From a virus, in the IMG/VR virus record IMGVR_UViG_3300027708_000012, positions 1 through 64,000 of that record: a stretch of 64,000 bases of DNA. One strand, 5' to 3'. The number at the start of each line of letters is the position of its first letter. Positions within the stretch are counted from its first letter, which is position 1. The notes under the pieces were generated by a model. That model was not told the origin of the DNA and did not search any database. It saw only the letters and a program-made list of their open reading frames with translations. The position numbers were made by a program, and so were the translations under genes. Positions 12,958 through 21,232 of the stretch are shown one piece after another.

Positions 12958-13888
12958 TGTGTTTGACAAGATCCCACTTATAATCCCATACTCTCTGTTT
13001 GGTATGATATAATACCGCTCCAATGCTACTACTAGGATCTCCTGGGTTAGGTAAACTCCATCGATATTTAAATTTAGATTCAACTACGTTTTTGTTGGCT
13101 TGACTATTCATAGCACAACCTCCCATGTAGACTAGACAGTCGGCGTTGGTTAGTTGTTTAGCTTTGAGCATGATACCAGATACTTGCTCCTCAAACACTA
13201 GTTGTACTGCGGCCGCCAGGTCACATTGTTCCTGTAAGGTAGTTAATTCATTAAGGTTCCAATTAAGGACTCCCTGATGAAAATTAGTATTACAGCGCAA
13301 TTCACCTGCATCAAAGTAACTTCTAACATACTGTAAAAATTTGTAAGGATCGCCTTGCTCTGCCATTTTTTGTAATAAGTATTCATCCTTGATAGGAGTC
13401 AAGCCAACAAATTGTGTAAAGGCACTATAAAATAATCCTAGACTATGTGGATAACTTCTGCTCCACACTTTCTTCATTTCACCGTGTAGCCCTTGCCATA
13501 TGGTAGCACATTCAAATTCTCCGATCGCATCGAGCACAACAATCGCACAATGATTAAACGGGCTTGTATAATAGCCAGCGGCAGCGTGACTACTATGATG
13601 AGGAGTATAAGAAACTTTTGCATATTTAAATTGTTTAAGATGACGTTTTGGTAGTGTAGACATATCAAACGCTGTACGATATTGTCCAGCATACAATTGT
13701 CTTGCTTTTTTAATCCACGGACGTTCGTACCAAAAAATACGATCCGGACTTCCATAGTTTAATGCTGGCACAGTTTGCGAACTATCTAGTTCGTCGTACT
13801 TGCTAATAGTCTGTGATACTAGTTTACCCTCTTTGAATACAGCAAGACTTGAGCCGTGATTAAGAGCATTTATCCCCCAGTGTATCAT
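12941..13888 (-). CDS. Short carbamoyltransferase-like protein (NodU/TobZ N-domain, 315 aa)
   Basis: MIHWGINALNHGSSLAVFKE matches the start of the NodU/CmcH/TobZ family, and YTPHHSSHAAAGYY (94-107) holds the HHxxHA motif that binds the metal and acyl-adenylate. LDAIGEFECATIW, LQKMAEQGDP and VYMGGCAMNSQANK are further family blocks. The YrdC-like C-terminal domain with its GPRALG motif, present in the second homologue at 62501, is missing: the frame ends after the first domain, at about half the usual length. Such one-domain forms would transfer carbamoyl but need another source of activated carbamoyl-AMP. Its start overlaps the 37-aa gene (ATGA). Confidence 0.85.
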   Translation of the reverse strand: MIHWGINALNHGSSLAVFKEGKLVSQTISKYDELDSSQTVPALNYGSPDRIFWYERPWIKKARQLYAGQYRTAFDMSTLPKRHLKQFKYAKVSYTPHHSSHAAAGYYTSPFNHCAIVVLDAIGEFECATIWQGLHGEMKKVWSRSYPHSLGLFYSAFTQFVGLTPIKDEYLLQKMAEQGDPYKFLQYVRSYFDAGELRCNTNFHQGVLNWNLNELTTLQEQCDLAAAVQLVFEEQVSGIMLKAKQLTNADCLVYMGGCAMNSQANKNVVESKFKYRWSLPNPGDPSSSIGAVLYHTKQRVWDYKWDLVKHIAINV

Positions 13889-13998
13889 TTGTAGATAAAT
13901 GGATCGCGTTTACGTAGTTCTTCTAGACGCTTTTTCCATGCCTTACGTTCTTTATACCATTTGATAGGATTTTGTAAAAAATTCCAAAATTCATACAT
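13885..13998 (-). CDS. Conserved 37-aa protein between primase and carbamoyltransferase
   Basis: MYEFWNFLQNPIKWYKERKA then WKKRLEELRKRDPFIYK. It is aromatic at the N-terminus and very basic, an amphipathic single helix. Its stop overlaps the carbamoyltransferase start (ATGA) and its start lies in the last codons of primase, which supports translation. I recall similar mini-proteins with a '..RDPFIYK' ending in T4-like aquatic phages, but no function. Confidence 0.65.
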   Translation of the reverse strand: MYEFWNFLQNPIKWYKERKAWKKRLEELRKRDPFIYK

Positions 13999-14989
13999 TG
14001 TCTATATCCTTAAACCATTGTTTAGCTCGTAATCTGATCTTAAGAGCATTTGATTCTTTAGCACTTACTATTAACCATAATGTTGCCAACCGACCTATTT
14101 TTATTACAGCATCATTTACATCTTTAACGCCTTCCGGCCAGTTGGGCATACTAACCGACCATCCATATTCTATAGCTTGTTCGATAGTCCGTGGGCCTTC
14201 GTGATCCTTGTCTGGCACTAAGACTAATTCTTTGCCCAACTGTTTAAGTAACCAGTTTTGACTATCTTTAATTTCTGCTCCAAGTATGGCGCAGGCATCA
14301 ATACTTAGCGCATCAAAGGGTCCTTCACATACAATTACGAGATCCCTATCGTCTGATTGATTATCAAGATTAAACACATAGCCAGGCTGTTGTTCGCTTA
14401 AATATTTTGGTTTTGCATCGCTAACTGAACGGGCGGTCCATCCTACTACTTCGCCCTTGTATAAGAAAGGAATTATAATTCTATTACTAAATCCTATTTT
14501 AGGAGTCCAGTAAAACGGATAACTTTTTGGATCTATATTTCTATCCAATAGATACTGAATGCATTTTTGAAAGTTTTCAGGAACTGAAAAATCAGATTCT
14601 GCAATTTGCTCTGCCCATTCAATCATACTAAGTGAATCCATTGGCAATGCACGAGAATCAAATTTAGGAATGATGCTACGGATTTCTGTAGTACTATTGT
14701 TATCTAGTCTAAGAGCCTCTAATCGTAACTGAGCAATTGTATCATCCGGAATGTTTAGATTCCGCATAAATTGATTCATCTTTTGACTAATGTGCCTGCC
14801 AGGTTGCCAAGAGCATTTGAATCCGCAATTGAAACAGTGATAGCTTACAGCATCTCCGCCATTAACAATGAATCCACCACGACCTCTATCATCATCACAA
14901 CAAACCGCGTTGAAGCTAATCCAACCGCTCGGAGTTGTTTTTCGCTTTCCGGGTAAGTAGTTTAATAGTGTGCTGGCAATAAGACTCAT
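13991..14989 (-). CDS. gp61: DNA primase, gp61 type (332 aa)
   Basis: T4-type primase that makes lagging-strand primers with gp41. An N-terminal zinc-binding module is formed by CC at 30-31, then YHCFNCGFKC (50-59). The TOPRIM core shows VIVCEGPFDALSID (glutamate motif, about 218-231) and LVLVPDKDHEG (DxD-type motif, about 255-265). Length is normal for the family. The promoter (14995-15023) sits immediately upstream. The downstream 37-aa gene and carbamoyltransferase are coupled to it. Confidence 0.93.
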   Translation of the reverse strand: MSLIASTLLNYLPGKRKTTPSGWISFNAVCCDDDRGRGGFIVNGGDAVSYHCFNCGFKCSWQPGRHISQKMNQFMRNLNIPDDTIAQLRLEALRLDNNSTTEIRSIIPKFDSRALPMDSLSMIEWAEQIAESDFSVPENFQKCIQYLLDRNIDPKSYPFYWTPKIGFSNRIIIPFLYKGEVVGWTARSVSDAKPKYLSEQQPGYVFNLDNQSDDRDLVIVCEGPFDALSIDACAILGAEIKDSQNWLLKQLGKELVLVPDKDHEGPRTIEQAIEYGWSVSMPNWPEGVKDVNDAVIKIGRLATLWLIVSAKESNALKIRLRAKQWFKDIDNV

Positions 14990-14994
14990 GCCTT

Positions 14995-15023
14995 ATTATA
15001 GCATCTATTACGAGTTAGATCAA
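14995..15023 (-). promoter_or_regulatory. Sigma70-type promoter for primase
   Basis: Minus strand: TTGATC (15018-15023), 17 bp, TATAAT (14995-15000), ATG at 14989. Confidence 0.8.
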
Positions 15024-16129
15024 CAGAGCATTTCACCATAAGATACTGTTACAGTATCAACAGATCCAAACGGTAGCAACGGATTTTGTTGACTACCATA
15101 TTGCCAAACATCAGGATATGTCCAGCTAATTCTTAGATAATTGTAGTTATCGACCGGAACATCCGTAAACGTTAAAGTAGTAGTAGTTGCTGTTGAATAT
15201 GAATGGCTTTGTATCTTTTTAGCATTTCGAAATGATTCAACGGCAATTGTACTATCTTCTGTTCCTTCTATGAATATTTCACCAATGAAGTTTTTCAAAG
15301 TGACTATAAATGTTAAAGTTGAGGTTGGTGTAGCTTCGTAATATTTACAAGGAATAGCACTAGTGTGATTAGTAACATTACCCATAAAATTAATTTCACC
15401 GGTAAATCTATCGTATATTCTATCCTTACGTATTTTAGGAACAGCACTAGTTACTAGTTCCATAGTTCCTACAGCACTAAATCTACTGTCGGTGTATAAT
15501 GGAATATTAGCTCCTTGGGGATCGATAGCGGTAATGCTATATTTTAAATTTTGATATACTAAATCATAAAGATCGTCTTCTGGTATAATAGCTTTTCCAA
15601 GTCCATTCAATATACCTCTTATTGTTAGGTTACTAGCAGACGGCACCGTTTGTTTTGTAAATGCAATACCAATAGTTGTTGTACCTGCATCAATATTTTG
15701 AGTTACTGAGGACACAGTAACTACTCCAATTAACGGAGTACCTAATATCTGTTGTGTCAGAACAAATGCCCCTGTTATGTTAGCTGTAAGAACTGTTATT
15801 GTTGTACTACTAGTAGGAGCAACTGGAAAAGGCGCAACTAATGTGGCGCTAGCTGTAGTAGAAGCTCCTGTAAAAATTGATATAGGGTAAGGACTTGTAG
15901 GTAATGCTTTGCCTGATTGGTCAAACACATTCATTTGTAAACTAGTCAAGGTTGTTAGATCTAGACGCTTTTGATCGGCATTTTGTATGTCGAATTCTAT
16001 GACGTTATCCACGCCTTGATATATTTTTACTGTTTTTGCATACACGACTGTGTTCTCCACGTTGAATCCTGCCAAATCGGCCAAGATGATTTGTCTGTTA
16101 GGATATAAATAACTTTGAATTTTTTGCAT
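15020..16129 (-). CDS. Virion structural protein, Thr/Ser-rich (369 aa)
   Basis: MQKIQSYLYPNRQIILADLA opens a protein rich in Thr, Ser and Val, with beta-strand patterns throughout, and ends with a beta-sandwich-like region (FIVTLKNFIGEIFIEGTE; YNYLRISWTYPDVWQYG). It resembles cyanophage virion structural proteins of unknown placement. A late box (16151-16157) and AAGGTCC ribosome site lie upstream. Probably tail- or fibre-associated, although it is located in the replication module. Confidence 0.7.
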   Translation of the reverse strand: MQKIQSYLYPNRQIILADLAGFNVENTVVYAKTVKIYQGVDNVIEFDIQNADQKRLDLTTLTSLQMNVFDQSGKALPTSPYPISIFTGASTTASATLVAPFPVAPTSSTTITVLTANITGAFVLTQQILGTPLIGVVTVSSVTQNIDAGTTTIGIAFTKQTVPSASNLTIRGILNGLGKAIIPEDDLYDLVYQNLKYSITAIDPQGANIPLYTDSRFSAVGTMELVTSAVPKIRKDRIYDRFTGEINFMGNVTNHTSAIPCKYYEATPTSTLTFIVTLKNFIGEIFIEGTEDSTIAVESFRNAKKIQSHSYSTATTTTLTFTDVPVDNYNYLRISWTYPDVWQYGSQQNPLLPFGSVDTVTVSYGEMLC

Positions 16130-16150
16130 TTGGCAAGGACCTTTATAAAG

Positions 16151-16157
16151 TATTTAT
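16151..16157 (-). promoter_or_regulatory. T4-type late promoter box
   Basis: CCATAAATACT on the minus strand, 21 nt before the ATG at 16129. It overlaps the first codon of the divergent gene at 16156. Confidence 0.7.
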
Positions 16158-16530
16158 GGCAAAATTAAGAGACAATATAGAACAAAATTTACCGTGGATT
16201 AGTGTAATTAACTACGGGGACAACGAATATGTTGGTATCATAATAAATCAGGACCAATATGTTACAAGTTTCTATGATTTAGACGCCATCAAAACTCCAG
16301 AAGAAAAATCTGCATTTTTAGAAATAGGTGAGATTTGGTGGTGGGAAAGCAATAGAACATTCCCAATTAATATTTTTTGTAGAGCTCAAATAGAACCGTT
16401 TTCTTACGCCATTAAAACTTTTAACAGCAAAGATACTCGCATTATATTAGGGCCTGTTGTAAATTTAATGAACTTAACATTAAAAAGAGTAAAGCGTAAA
16501 AGTGTACAATTAGTTAGAAAAGTTCGTTAA
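16156..16530 (+). CDS. Conserved T4-like phage hypothetical protein (124 aa)
   Basis: MAKLRDNIEQNLPWISVINY continues with GDNEYVGIIINQDQYVTSFY and EIGEIWWWESNRTFPINIF; the tail is basic (KRVKRKSVQLVRKVR). This pattern (..Y.GII.N.D....YD....EE...FLE.G..WWWESNR..PI.IFL) is common in T4-like aquatic phages with no known role. It is an isolated plus-strand gene among minus-strand neighbours; its stop overlaps the DnaE-like gene's stop by four nt. Confidence 0.75.
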   Translation: MAKLRDNIEQNLPWISVINYGDNEYVGIIINQDQYVTSFYDLDAIKTPEEKSAFLEIGEIWWWESNRTFPINIFCRAQIEPFSYAIKTFNSKDTRIILGPVVNLMNLTLKRVKRKSVQLVRKVR

Positions 16531-17102
16531 CTATATTCGTAACTTATTCGTTCGCAAATTAGATTCATCTGTACAACAATAGCATGGGCGTAACCAATAC
16601 TATGACTTTTCTTAAAACTATACTCTGCTGTCTTAGTCCAGATTTCATCGGCGATTGCCTGGAATCCTTTTTCCTTACATACTGGGATGAGGTGCTTTTT
16701 ACCAGGTCTGAGAAGTGCAAGGAACATGGCTAGCTCCTCAATATTTTTAGGTTTTAAATCTGCAATTAAATTATGATAGCCGTTTACATGGAATATCATA
16801 TCACAAAATTCTTTTTGTTCTAATAAATCCCACAGAGGTTCTTGATTTAATAATTGTGTCAAATGCTCTTTACTCTTGACACCTTCGTATACACTTACAT
16901 TTAAGAAATCAATCTTAAAATAGCCGCGATCTTCCGCTGTTTTATAATCTAATGTACTAATTCCATCAACAGGATTATACGGAATAGAAGTACAATATAT
17001 TCCAGTATTGTGTTTTTTAGAAATATCAATTCGTGCGTCGATATGCTTTAGTACATTTAAAGCTCGTGTTCTATCTGCAAAATCAATATCAATATCTGGC
17101 AT
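16527..17102 (-). CDS. Miniature DNA polymerase III alpha (DnaE)-like protein (191 aa)
   Basis: MPDIDIDFADR (1-11) is the PDIDxDF catalytic-aspartate motif of bacterial C-family polymerases. YFKIDFLNVSVYEG (61-74) matches the following 'KFDFLGLKTL' block carrying the third aspartate, LALLRPG (128-134) matches the 'aLyRPG' block and FKKSHSIGYAHA (163-174) matches 'FNKSHAxxYA'. The order is as in DnaE, but with only about 190 residues against roughly 1,160, so PHP, most fingers, beta-binding and OB parts are missing. It could be a mini-palm pseudo-polymerase or regulator. It overlaps the 59-aa gene upstream. Confidence 0.75.
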   Translation of the reverse strand: MPDIDIDFADRTRALNVLKHIDARIDISKKHNTGIYCTSIPYNPVDGISTLDYKTAEDRGYFKIDFLNVSVYEGVKSKEHLTQLLNQEPLWDLLEQKEFCDMIFHVNGYHNLIADLKPKNIEELAMFLALLRPGKKHLIPVCKEKGFQAIADEIWTKTAEYSFKKSHSIGYAHAIVVQMNLICERISYEYS

Positions 17103-17268
17103 TATCTATTTTCTTCCATTGGTACTTGCCTTCAGTTGTATGAGGCGTATAAGTTTCTCCAGTTTCTTTATCAATTAATATCCACTTAGCAGGACATTTA
17201 GTTTTAATTGTTAAAATTTTTGGTTTGTCTAGTTCATCAACAACAGTTCCATCTTGTAATGTTCTCAT
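17089..17268 (-). CDS. Conserved small protein (59 aa)
   Basis: MRTLQDGTVVDELDKPKILT then IKTKCPAKWILIDKETGETY and a tail with KYQWKKIDNARY. The 'CPAKW.L.D..TGE.Y' pattern occurs in small T4-like phage proteins. It is too short for many gene callers but both ends overlap neighbours (start inside the zinc-finger gene, stop 14 nt into the DnaE-like gene), as is usual in this operon. Confidence 0.7.
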   Translation of the reverse strand: MRTLQDGTVVDELDKPKILTIKTKCPAKWILIDKETGETYTPHTTEGKYQWKKIDNARY

Positions 17269-17966
17269 ATATTCGACTCTTTAACCACTTCTTTAACCAG
17301 TGCTGCATCTGCCGGCATTTTCTTAAATTTGTTTAACCAAAAAGATAAATCAATTATATTTTGTATATGTCCTAATTGCTCATCACTAAATTTCTTTAGC
17401 ATGTCTTTTCCATTGCTGCTGTTTAGTATTACCCAAGGACTAATTTTTCCATCTTTAATGTCATAGCATGCACGGCTTAAACTTACATATAAGAAATAAT
17501 GATTCCACGATGCGTTGTGTGCATCACCCCAATCCATCATTGTTTGGAGCGACCTTTGGAGGGCGGTTTCGACGGTTTCTCTTCTGATAAGGTCGAGGAC
17601 GTATTGTTCGTAGAGTTCGTCTCTGCACCAATGGTCCAGCTTGACTCCAGACGTGACCACATAGTCGATAAATTTTTCCGGGTAGAGAGGATTGACGTTA
17701 CTGACAAAACTACCAAACTTAATAAAAGCGTTATAATAAGGACTTTTACAAAAATCTTCATATGTTTTTTCCTGTGTGCTTTGAGGTTGTGCCCTACGAT
17801 AAAATCTTAGAAATGTATCGTATGCTAACACCACATGTCGTTCTTTACGTGCCAAAGCCCGACGTTTTTGTTCGCATATATGCACACCCAATGTAGTTTC
17901 TTTAGTAAAACCTACATTACAATAGCCACATATATAAGGTCTTGGTATAGTAACTAAACTCATCAT
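17265..17966 (-). CDS. C2H2-type zinc-finger protein of T4-like phages (233 aa)
   Basis: Residues 13-31 form a finger: CGYC, 11 residues, then HIC (CGYCNVGFTKETTLGVHIC), followed by a basic EQKRRALARKERHVVLAYDT. The rest is helical (YEQYVLDLIRRETVETALQR). This protein type (finger plus about 200 residues) is a core hypothetical of T4-like aquatic phages. A role in transcription or late gene control is possible but unproven. Coupled by ATGA overlap to the 2OG oxygenase upstream. Confidence 0.78.
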   Translation of the reverse strand: MMSLVTIPRPYICGYCNVGFTKETTLGVHICEQKRRALARKERHVVLAYDTFLRFYRRAQPQSTQEKTYEDFCKSPYYNAFIKFGSFVSNVNPLYPEKFIDYVVTSGVKLDHWCRDELYEQYVLDLIRRETVETALQRSLQTMMDWGDAHNASWNHYFLYVSLSRACYDIKDGKISPWVILNSSNGKDMLKKFSDEQLGHIQNIIDLSFWLNKFKKMPADAALVKEVVKESNI

Positions 17967-18490
17967 TTTTTAGTATTAAAATTAAAATTTATAACTATTC
18001 TTTTTTTATAACTAGTCGGAGAAGAACTAGCATGTTTAATACGTCCGTCAAATATTACTGCACGACCAGCAACTGGGTCAACTTGTTTGATAATTTCATT
18101 TTTATCATTGTAAAAATATGTCGGGCCATCGGAATCGATCACATAGTATAACATTACTAAATGTTCAGAGTCCCAGTCTATATGTGGATTATGTATTCGT
18201 TGTGATTCTTTTATTGTAAACAATCCTGCACGTATTCGTTCAACACTATGTACTGGAACATTTGCTTGTTCAGTTGCTATAAACAATATTGCCATCATTA
18301 TATCAGTCATAGGACTGTGGGTATTGATATCTTTAAAAACATGTGCCCAGCCTTCAGTTTGTACCTCTGCATTTATTCCGGCAATATCGTCAATATAAAA
18401 CCATGGTATTCCGTTATGCGTTAGAAAGATATCTTGTAGATATCTTTGTAAACTTTTAGGCACCGCATTATCAACTATACTAATCATCAT
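17963..18490 (-). CDS. 2OG-Fe(II) oxygenase (175 aa)
   Basis: A small 2-oxoglutarate/Fe(II)-dependent dioxygenase. The facial triad is visible as NPHIDWD (H103, D105) and RIKHASSS (H153), with R164 in KKRIVINF for 2OG binding; LYYVIDSDGPTYFYN gives the connecting strands. T4-like aquatic phages carry several of these, with unknown substrates (protein, nucleic acid or metabolite). It is embedded in a tightly overlapping operon, 19759 down to 16527. Relatives in this window: 40247-40765 (intact) and 55109-55690 (degenerate). Confidence 0.88.
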   Translation of the reverse strand: MMISIVDNAVPKSLQRYLQDIFLTHNGIPWFYIDDIAGINAEVQTEGWAHVFKDINTHSPMTDIMMAILFIATEQANVPVHSVERIRAGLFTIKESQRIHNPHIDWDSEHLVMLYYVIDSDGPTYFYNDKNEIIKQVDPVAGRAVIFDGRIKHASSSPTSYKKRIVINFNFNTKK

Positions 18491-18966
18491 TTTAATTTTT
18501 TTGCAATAGTGGCTTCATCCATACCGTGTGTTCGAGCAAGGTCTTTTATTTCTTTATCTGTGGACAGATTAGCCAATAATTCTAATTCATCTTGCTTACG
18601 ATTAGGATAAATTTCTTCTAAAAACTTCAACTTCTTTCCGCCTGTTCCGGTTTTTTTCTTATGCCCGATCCATTCGTGGAAGAATGTTTTCTCACCGTTC
18701 CAGCTGCACATACACAGCAACAACCACAGTAATTTAGGATGTTTTTGAATTTCATTCCAGTTTTTATTAAAATAGTTATTAACTGTTAGTACATAATGTT
18801 CTTGTACATCTCGTTTATTATCTTTTACACTGCTGATATATCTATTCAATATAAAATATTCGTTCTTAAGACTCTTGCGTTGATCTTCTGTCATTTCGTC
18901 CCAAGCCGCACGAACGTTCATATCAACAAATGCAATTTTTTCTTTAAGTTCGATTTTATCACTCAT
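18487..18966 (-). CDS. Conserved T4-like phage hypothetical protein (159 aa)
   Basis: Contains FILNRYISSVKDNK, NNYFNKNWNEIQKHPKLLWL, FHEWIGHKKK and DELELLANLSTDKEIKDLAR, all helical and charged. This pattern is recurrent in T4-like aquatic phages next to the 2OG oxygenase. The size and helical style recall the small clamp-loader subunit gp62, but I see no convincing gp62 match and leave it unnamed. ATGA-type overlaps on both sides. Confidence 0.72.
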   Translation of the reverse strand: MSDKIELKEKIAFVDMNVRAAWDEMTEDQRKSLKNEYFILNRYISSVKDNKRDVQEHYVLTVNNYFNKNWNEIQKHPKLLWLLLCMCSWNGEKTFFHEWIGHKKKTGTGGKKLKFLEEIYPNRKQDELELLANLSTDKEIKDLARTHGMDEATIAKKLK

Positions 18967-19253
18967 AGTTTATCTTTACTAAGTTTGTATATCATTATAG
19001 CACGATCCAATGCCTTTTGTAAAGTCACATTGGTACGTGCTTCTCGCCGAATATCGCCCCATAGTTTAGTTTCTTCAATATGTTCGTGCAATGGCCTGCC
19101 GTCGGGGGTTCGTCCATCAAATCTACGGGCTTCTTCCGGATCATTTACATTATAACCAATTAGTGTTCGTTCTTTCTCTCCAAACTCTCTGGCATATATA
19201 CTATCGCCATCGCGTTCGTAGACATATGTTGCACCAGGTTTGAGATTTCCCAT
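18963..19253 (-). CDS. Conserved T4-like phage hypothetical protein (96 aa)
   Basis: MGNLKPGATYVYERDGDSIY, then AREFGEKERTLIGYNVNDPE and a helical end (LWGDIRREARTNVTLQKALD). The 'PGATY.YER.....YARE.G...R..IG' opening recurs in T4-like phages. Function unknown. Overlaps neighbours at both ends. Confidence 0.72.
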   Translation of the reverse strand: MGNLKPGATYVYERDGDSIYAREFGEKERTLIGYNVNDPEEARRFDGRTPDGRPLHEHIEETKLWGDIRREARTNVTLQKALDRAIMIYKLSKDKL

Positions 19254-19759
19254 TATAGTAATCTATCTAATAAAATTATTTCGTTTTGTCTGCTAATTTC
19301 TTTTACAAAATAGGCACAATTAGGTTTTTCGCCGCCGCTAGTAGGAGTAGCTAATAGTTGACCATTTTTCATTTTAGGAAAATACCATTTAACATCGTTG
19401 TAAAAATTAATAATTTTAATTGGTTTAAATTCTAATCTAAAGCTACTTAACGGATTAAACACTAAGGCTTCAAATCCTCTGTCATTCAAACTAGTTAAGG
19501 GTAATATTTCTATTTCACAACTACTAGAGCTATCTCCAACAGCTATACACCAATCAAGTGGCATTGTTACTTCGTCGTTGCCTATTTGCAACACGATTGC
19601 TGGAGCATTAAAACTTTCTAAAAATATTAAAGGCATAAAGAAAAAGTCTGGTTCTTGCGGGTTACTATTATCTAGTACCGCAAATCTAGTATTTTCATCG
19701 ACTTCTTCTGGTAAGTTGTTTAATGAGAATGTCTTATTGTCTAATGTTAGTATCTGCAT
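19253..19759 (-). CDS. Conserved T4-like phage hypothetical protein (168 aa)
   Basis: A beta-rich protein with MPLIFLESFNAPAIVLQIGN, MPLDWCIAVGD, LPLTSLNDRGFEALVFNPLS and VKWYFPKMKNGQLLATP. These blocks are strongly conserved in T4-like aquatic phages; the role is not known to me. It starts the operon that runs down to the DnaE-like gene and lies just below uvsW. Confidence 0.75.
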   Translation of the reverse strand: MQILTLDNKTFSLNNLPEEVDENTRFAVLDNSNPQEPDFFFMPLIFLESFNAPAIVLQIGNDEVTMPLDWCIAVGDSSSSCEIEILPLTSLNDRGFEALVFNPLSSFRLEFKPIKIINFYNDVKWYFPKMKNGQLLATPTSGGEKPNCAYFVKEISRQNEIILLDRLL

Positions 19760-19765
19760 AAATCC

Positions 19766-21232
19766 TTATTTTTGCCAATCCGTTTTATCTAAAGTAAACG
19801 GATATTTGGCTTCCTTGTAAAATTTCTTACGTTCAGTAAGATGCCGTTTGGCCCATTTGCAGGTGCTAGTCAAGTCCCAAATTTGGACAAAGTCTTTGTC
19901 TTCTGCTTTTCTAATACCTCGCCCAATGCTTTGTATAACTCTAACAAAGCTCTTTCCGGGCTCCAGAAGAACCAGATTAAAAATACGAGGGATATTAATA
20001 CCAACAGCGGCCACACCAAAAGTCGCCACAATAACCTTGTTATTACTTGTTTTAATTTCATCGTATTCTTCTTTTCGATCTGTTGTTTTGACAGCACCTG
20101 ATATGAAGACAGCGTCTTCTAATTCATTTACTAAAAATTTGCCTGAGTCAATTCTATTTACGAGAACAAGTGTATTGCCTGAGTTGCTTATTGTTTTAAT
20201 TAATTTGCTAATGTATCTCATTCTATCTTCGTTAGTAACAAGATACTTTAATTCTTCTGGATATGTTTTAAATTCAGGTAAATCTATTAACTGAACTACA
20301 TTTACATGACAGTTAGACAGTACGCCTTTTTCCTGTAACTCATGTGCTTTAATGCCGCCTACGACTGGTCCAATGCTAGCAAATATTGGCTCAGCTTCAT
20401 AATCTGCTTTAGGAACAGTTCCAGTTAGTCCCCAACGAATTGGCGCATTACATAGATTTTGTGTGAGTAAATTTTTAAGTACATCTGCTTTAGCCATGTG
20501 TACTTCGTCGACAATTACTGTTTTAACATCTGCCAAAAATTCTGCAAGACTCATGATATCATATTCATGATTTTTACTTTTTTTATCAAATATGTTAAGA
20601 CTTTGCCATGTACAAATAGTATGTGTTTTATCAAGATTCTTTCGGTCGCCGTAGTAAACGCCCACATCTAATCCAACATTAATAAAATCTTCCTCTGTTT
20701 GTTCAACTAGACTTTTGTTAGGTACAATAGTTATTGTCCGGCCATATTTTTCAGCAAGGTGACTCAATGTTGCTGTAGTAATTGTTTTACCAGCGCCGGT
20801 AGCAATTTCTTGCAATGCTTGTGTATTGGTTAAAAATGTATTGATTGCATCAACTTGATAATCACGCAACATAATAGGTTGACCTTCTTGTTGGTGACCT
20901 TTTGGCCAAACTTTGCCTAAGTCGGCCCAGTAAGATTCTGTTACAGGCGCAAACTGAATCTTGCTAGTTGTTCGTAAATCTTCTAATTCGCCTACATCAA
21001 TATCCATGTCCCCAAGTATACCTAAACACTTCTCAAGTTGACTTAGGTACCCATTGCCGCCGAGGCCAAACATTGATACTTTGCCATCCCAACGGCCTAG
21101 TTGATAAGCTGGTCTATACCTTGCTGTAGGATCTAAATATTTAAAAGTTGCTGTTAATTTTTTACGGGCTTCTAGCGATAACCCTTCAAATTTAATATTA
21201 ACTTCGTCTTTGATTACTAGTTTTACAGTCAT
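19766..21232 (-). CDS. uvsW: UvsW recombination DNA/RNA helicase (488 aa)
   Basis: Superfamily 2 helicase of the T4 UvsW type, which resolves recombination intermediates and removes R-loops, switching off origin replication. Visible motifs: MLRDYQVDAI (Q-like), EIATGAGKT (Walker A, 142-150), VIVDEVHMAK (DEVH box, about 240), GLTGTVPK, and IQSIGRGIRK (motif VI). The N-terminal 100 residues (YQLGRWDGKVSMF) match the UvsW N-terminal domain. It overlaps the 21229 gene by four nt. Confidence 0.94.
   Translation of the reverse strand: MTVKLVIKDEVNIKFEGLSLEARKKLTATFKYLDPTARYRPAYQLGRWDGKVSMFGLGGNGYLSQLEKCLGILGDMDIDVGELEDLRTTSKIQFAPVTESYWADLGKVWPKGHQQEGQPIMLRDYQVDAINTFLTNTQALQEIATGAGKTITTATLSHLAEKYGRTITIVPNKSLVEQTEEDFINVGLDVGVYYGDRKNLDKTHTICTWQSLNIFDKKSKNHEYDIMSLAEFLADVKTVIVDEVHMAKADVLKNLLTQNLCNAPIRWGLTGTVPKADYEAEPIFASIGPVVGGIKAHELQEKGVLSNCHVNVVQLIDLPEFKTYPEELKYLVTNEDRMRYISKLIKTISNSGNTLVLVNRIDSGKFLVNELEDAVFISGAVKTTDRKEEYDEIKTSNNKVIVATFGVAAVGINIPRIFNLVLLEPGKSFVRVIQSIGRGIRKAEDKDFVQIWDLTSTCKWAKRHLTERKKFYKEAKYPFTLDKTDWQK

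Noticed and set aside
12941-13888. Frameshifted full-length carbamoyltransferase
   Set aside because: No GPRALG-type C-domain can be read in any frame downstream; the helicase promoter and gene begin there at once.
18487-18966. Clamp-loader small subunit gp62
   Set aside because: Length and helical character fit, but no specific gp62 motif is recognisable and gp44 is not adjacent, so it is left as hypothetical.
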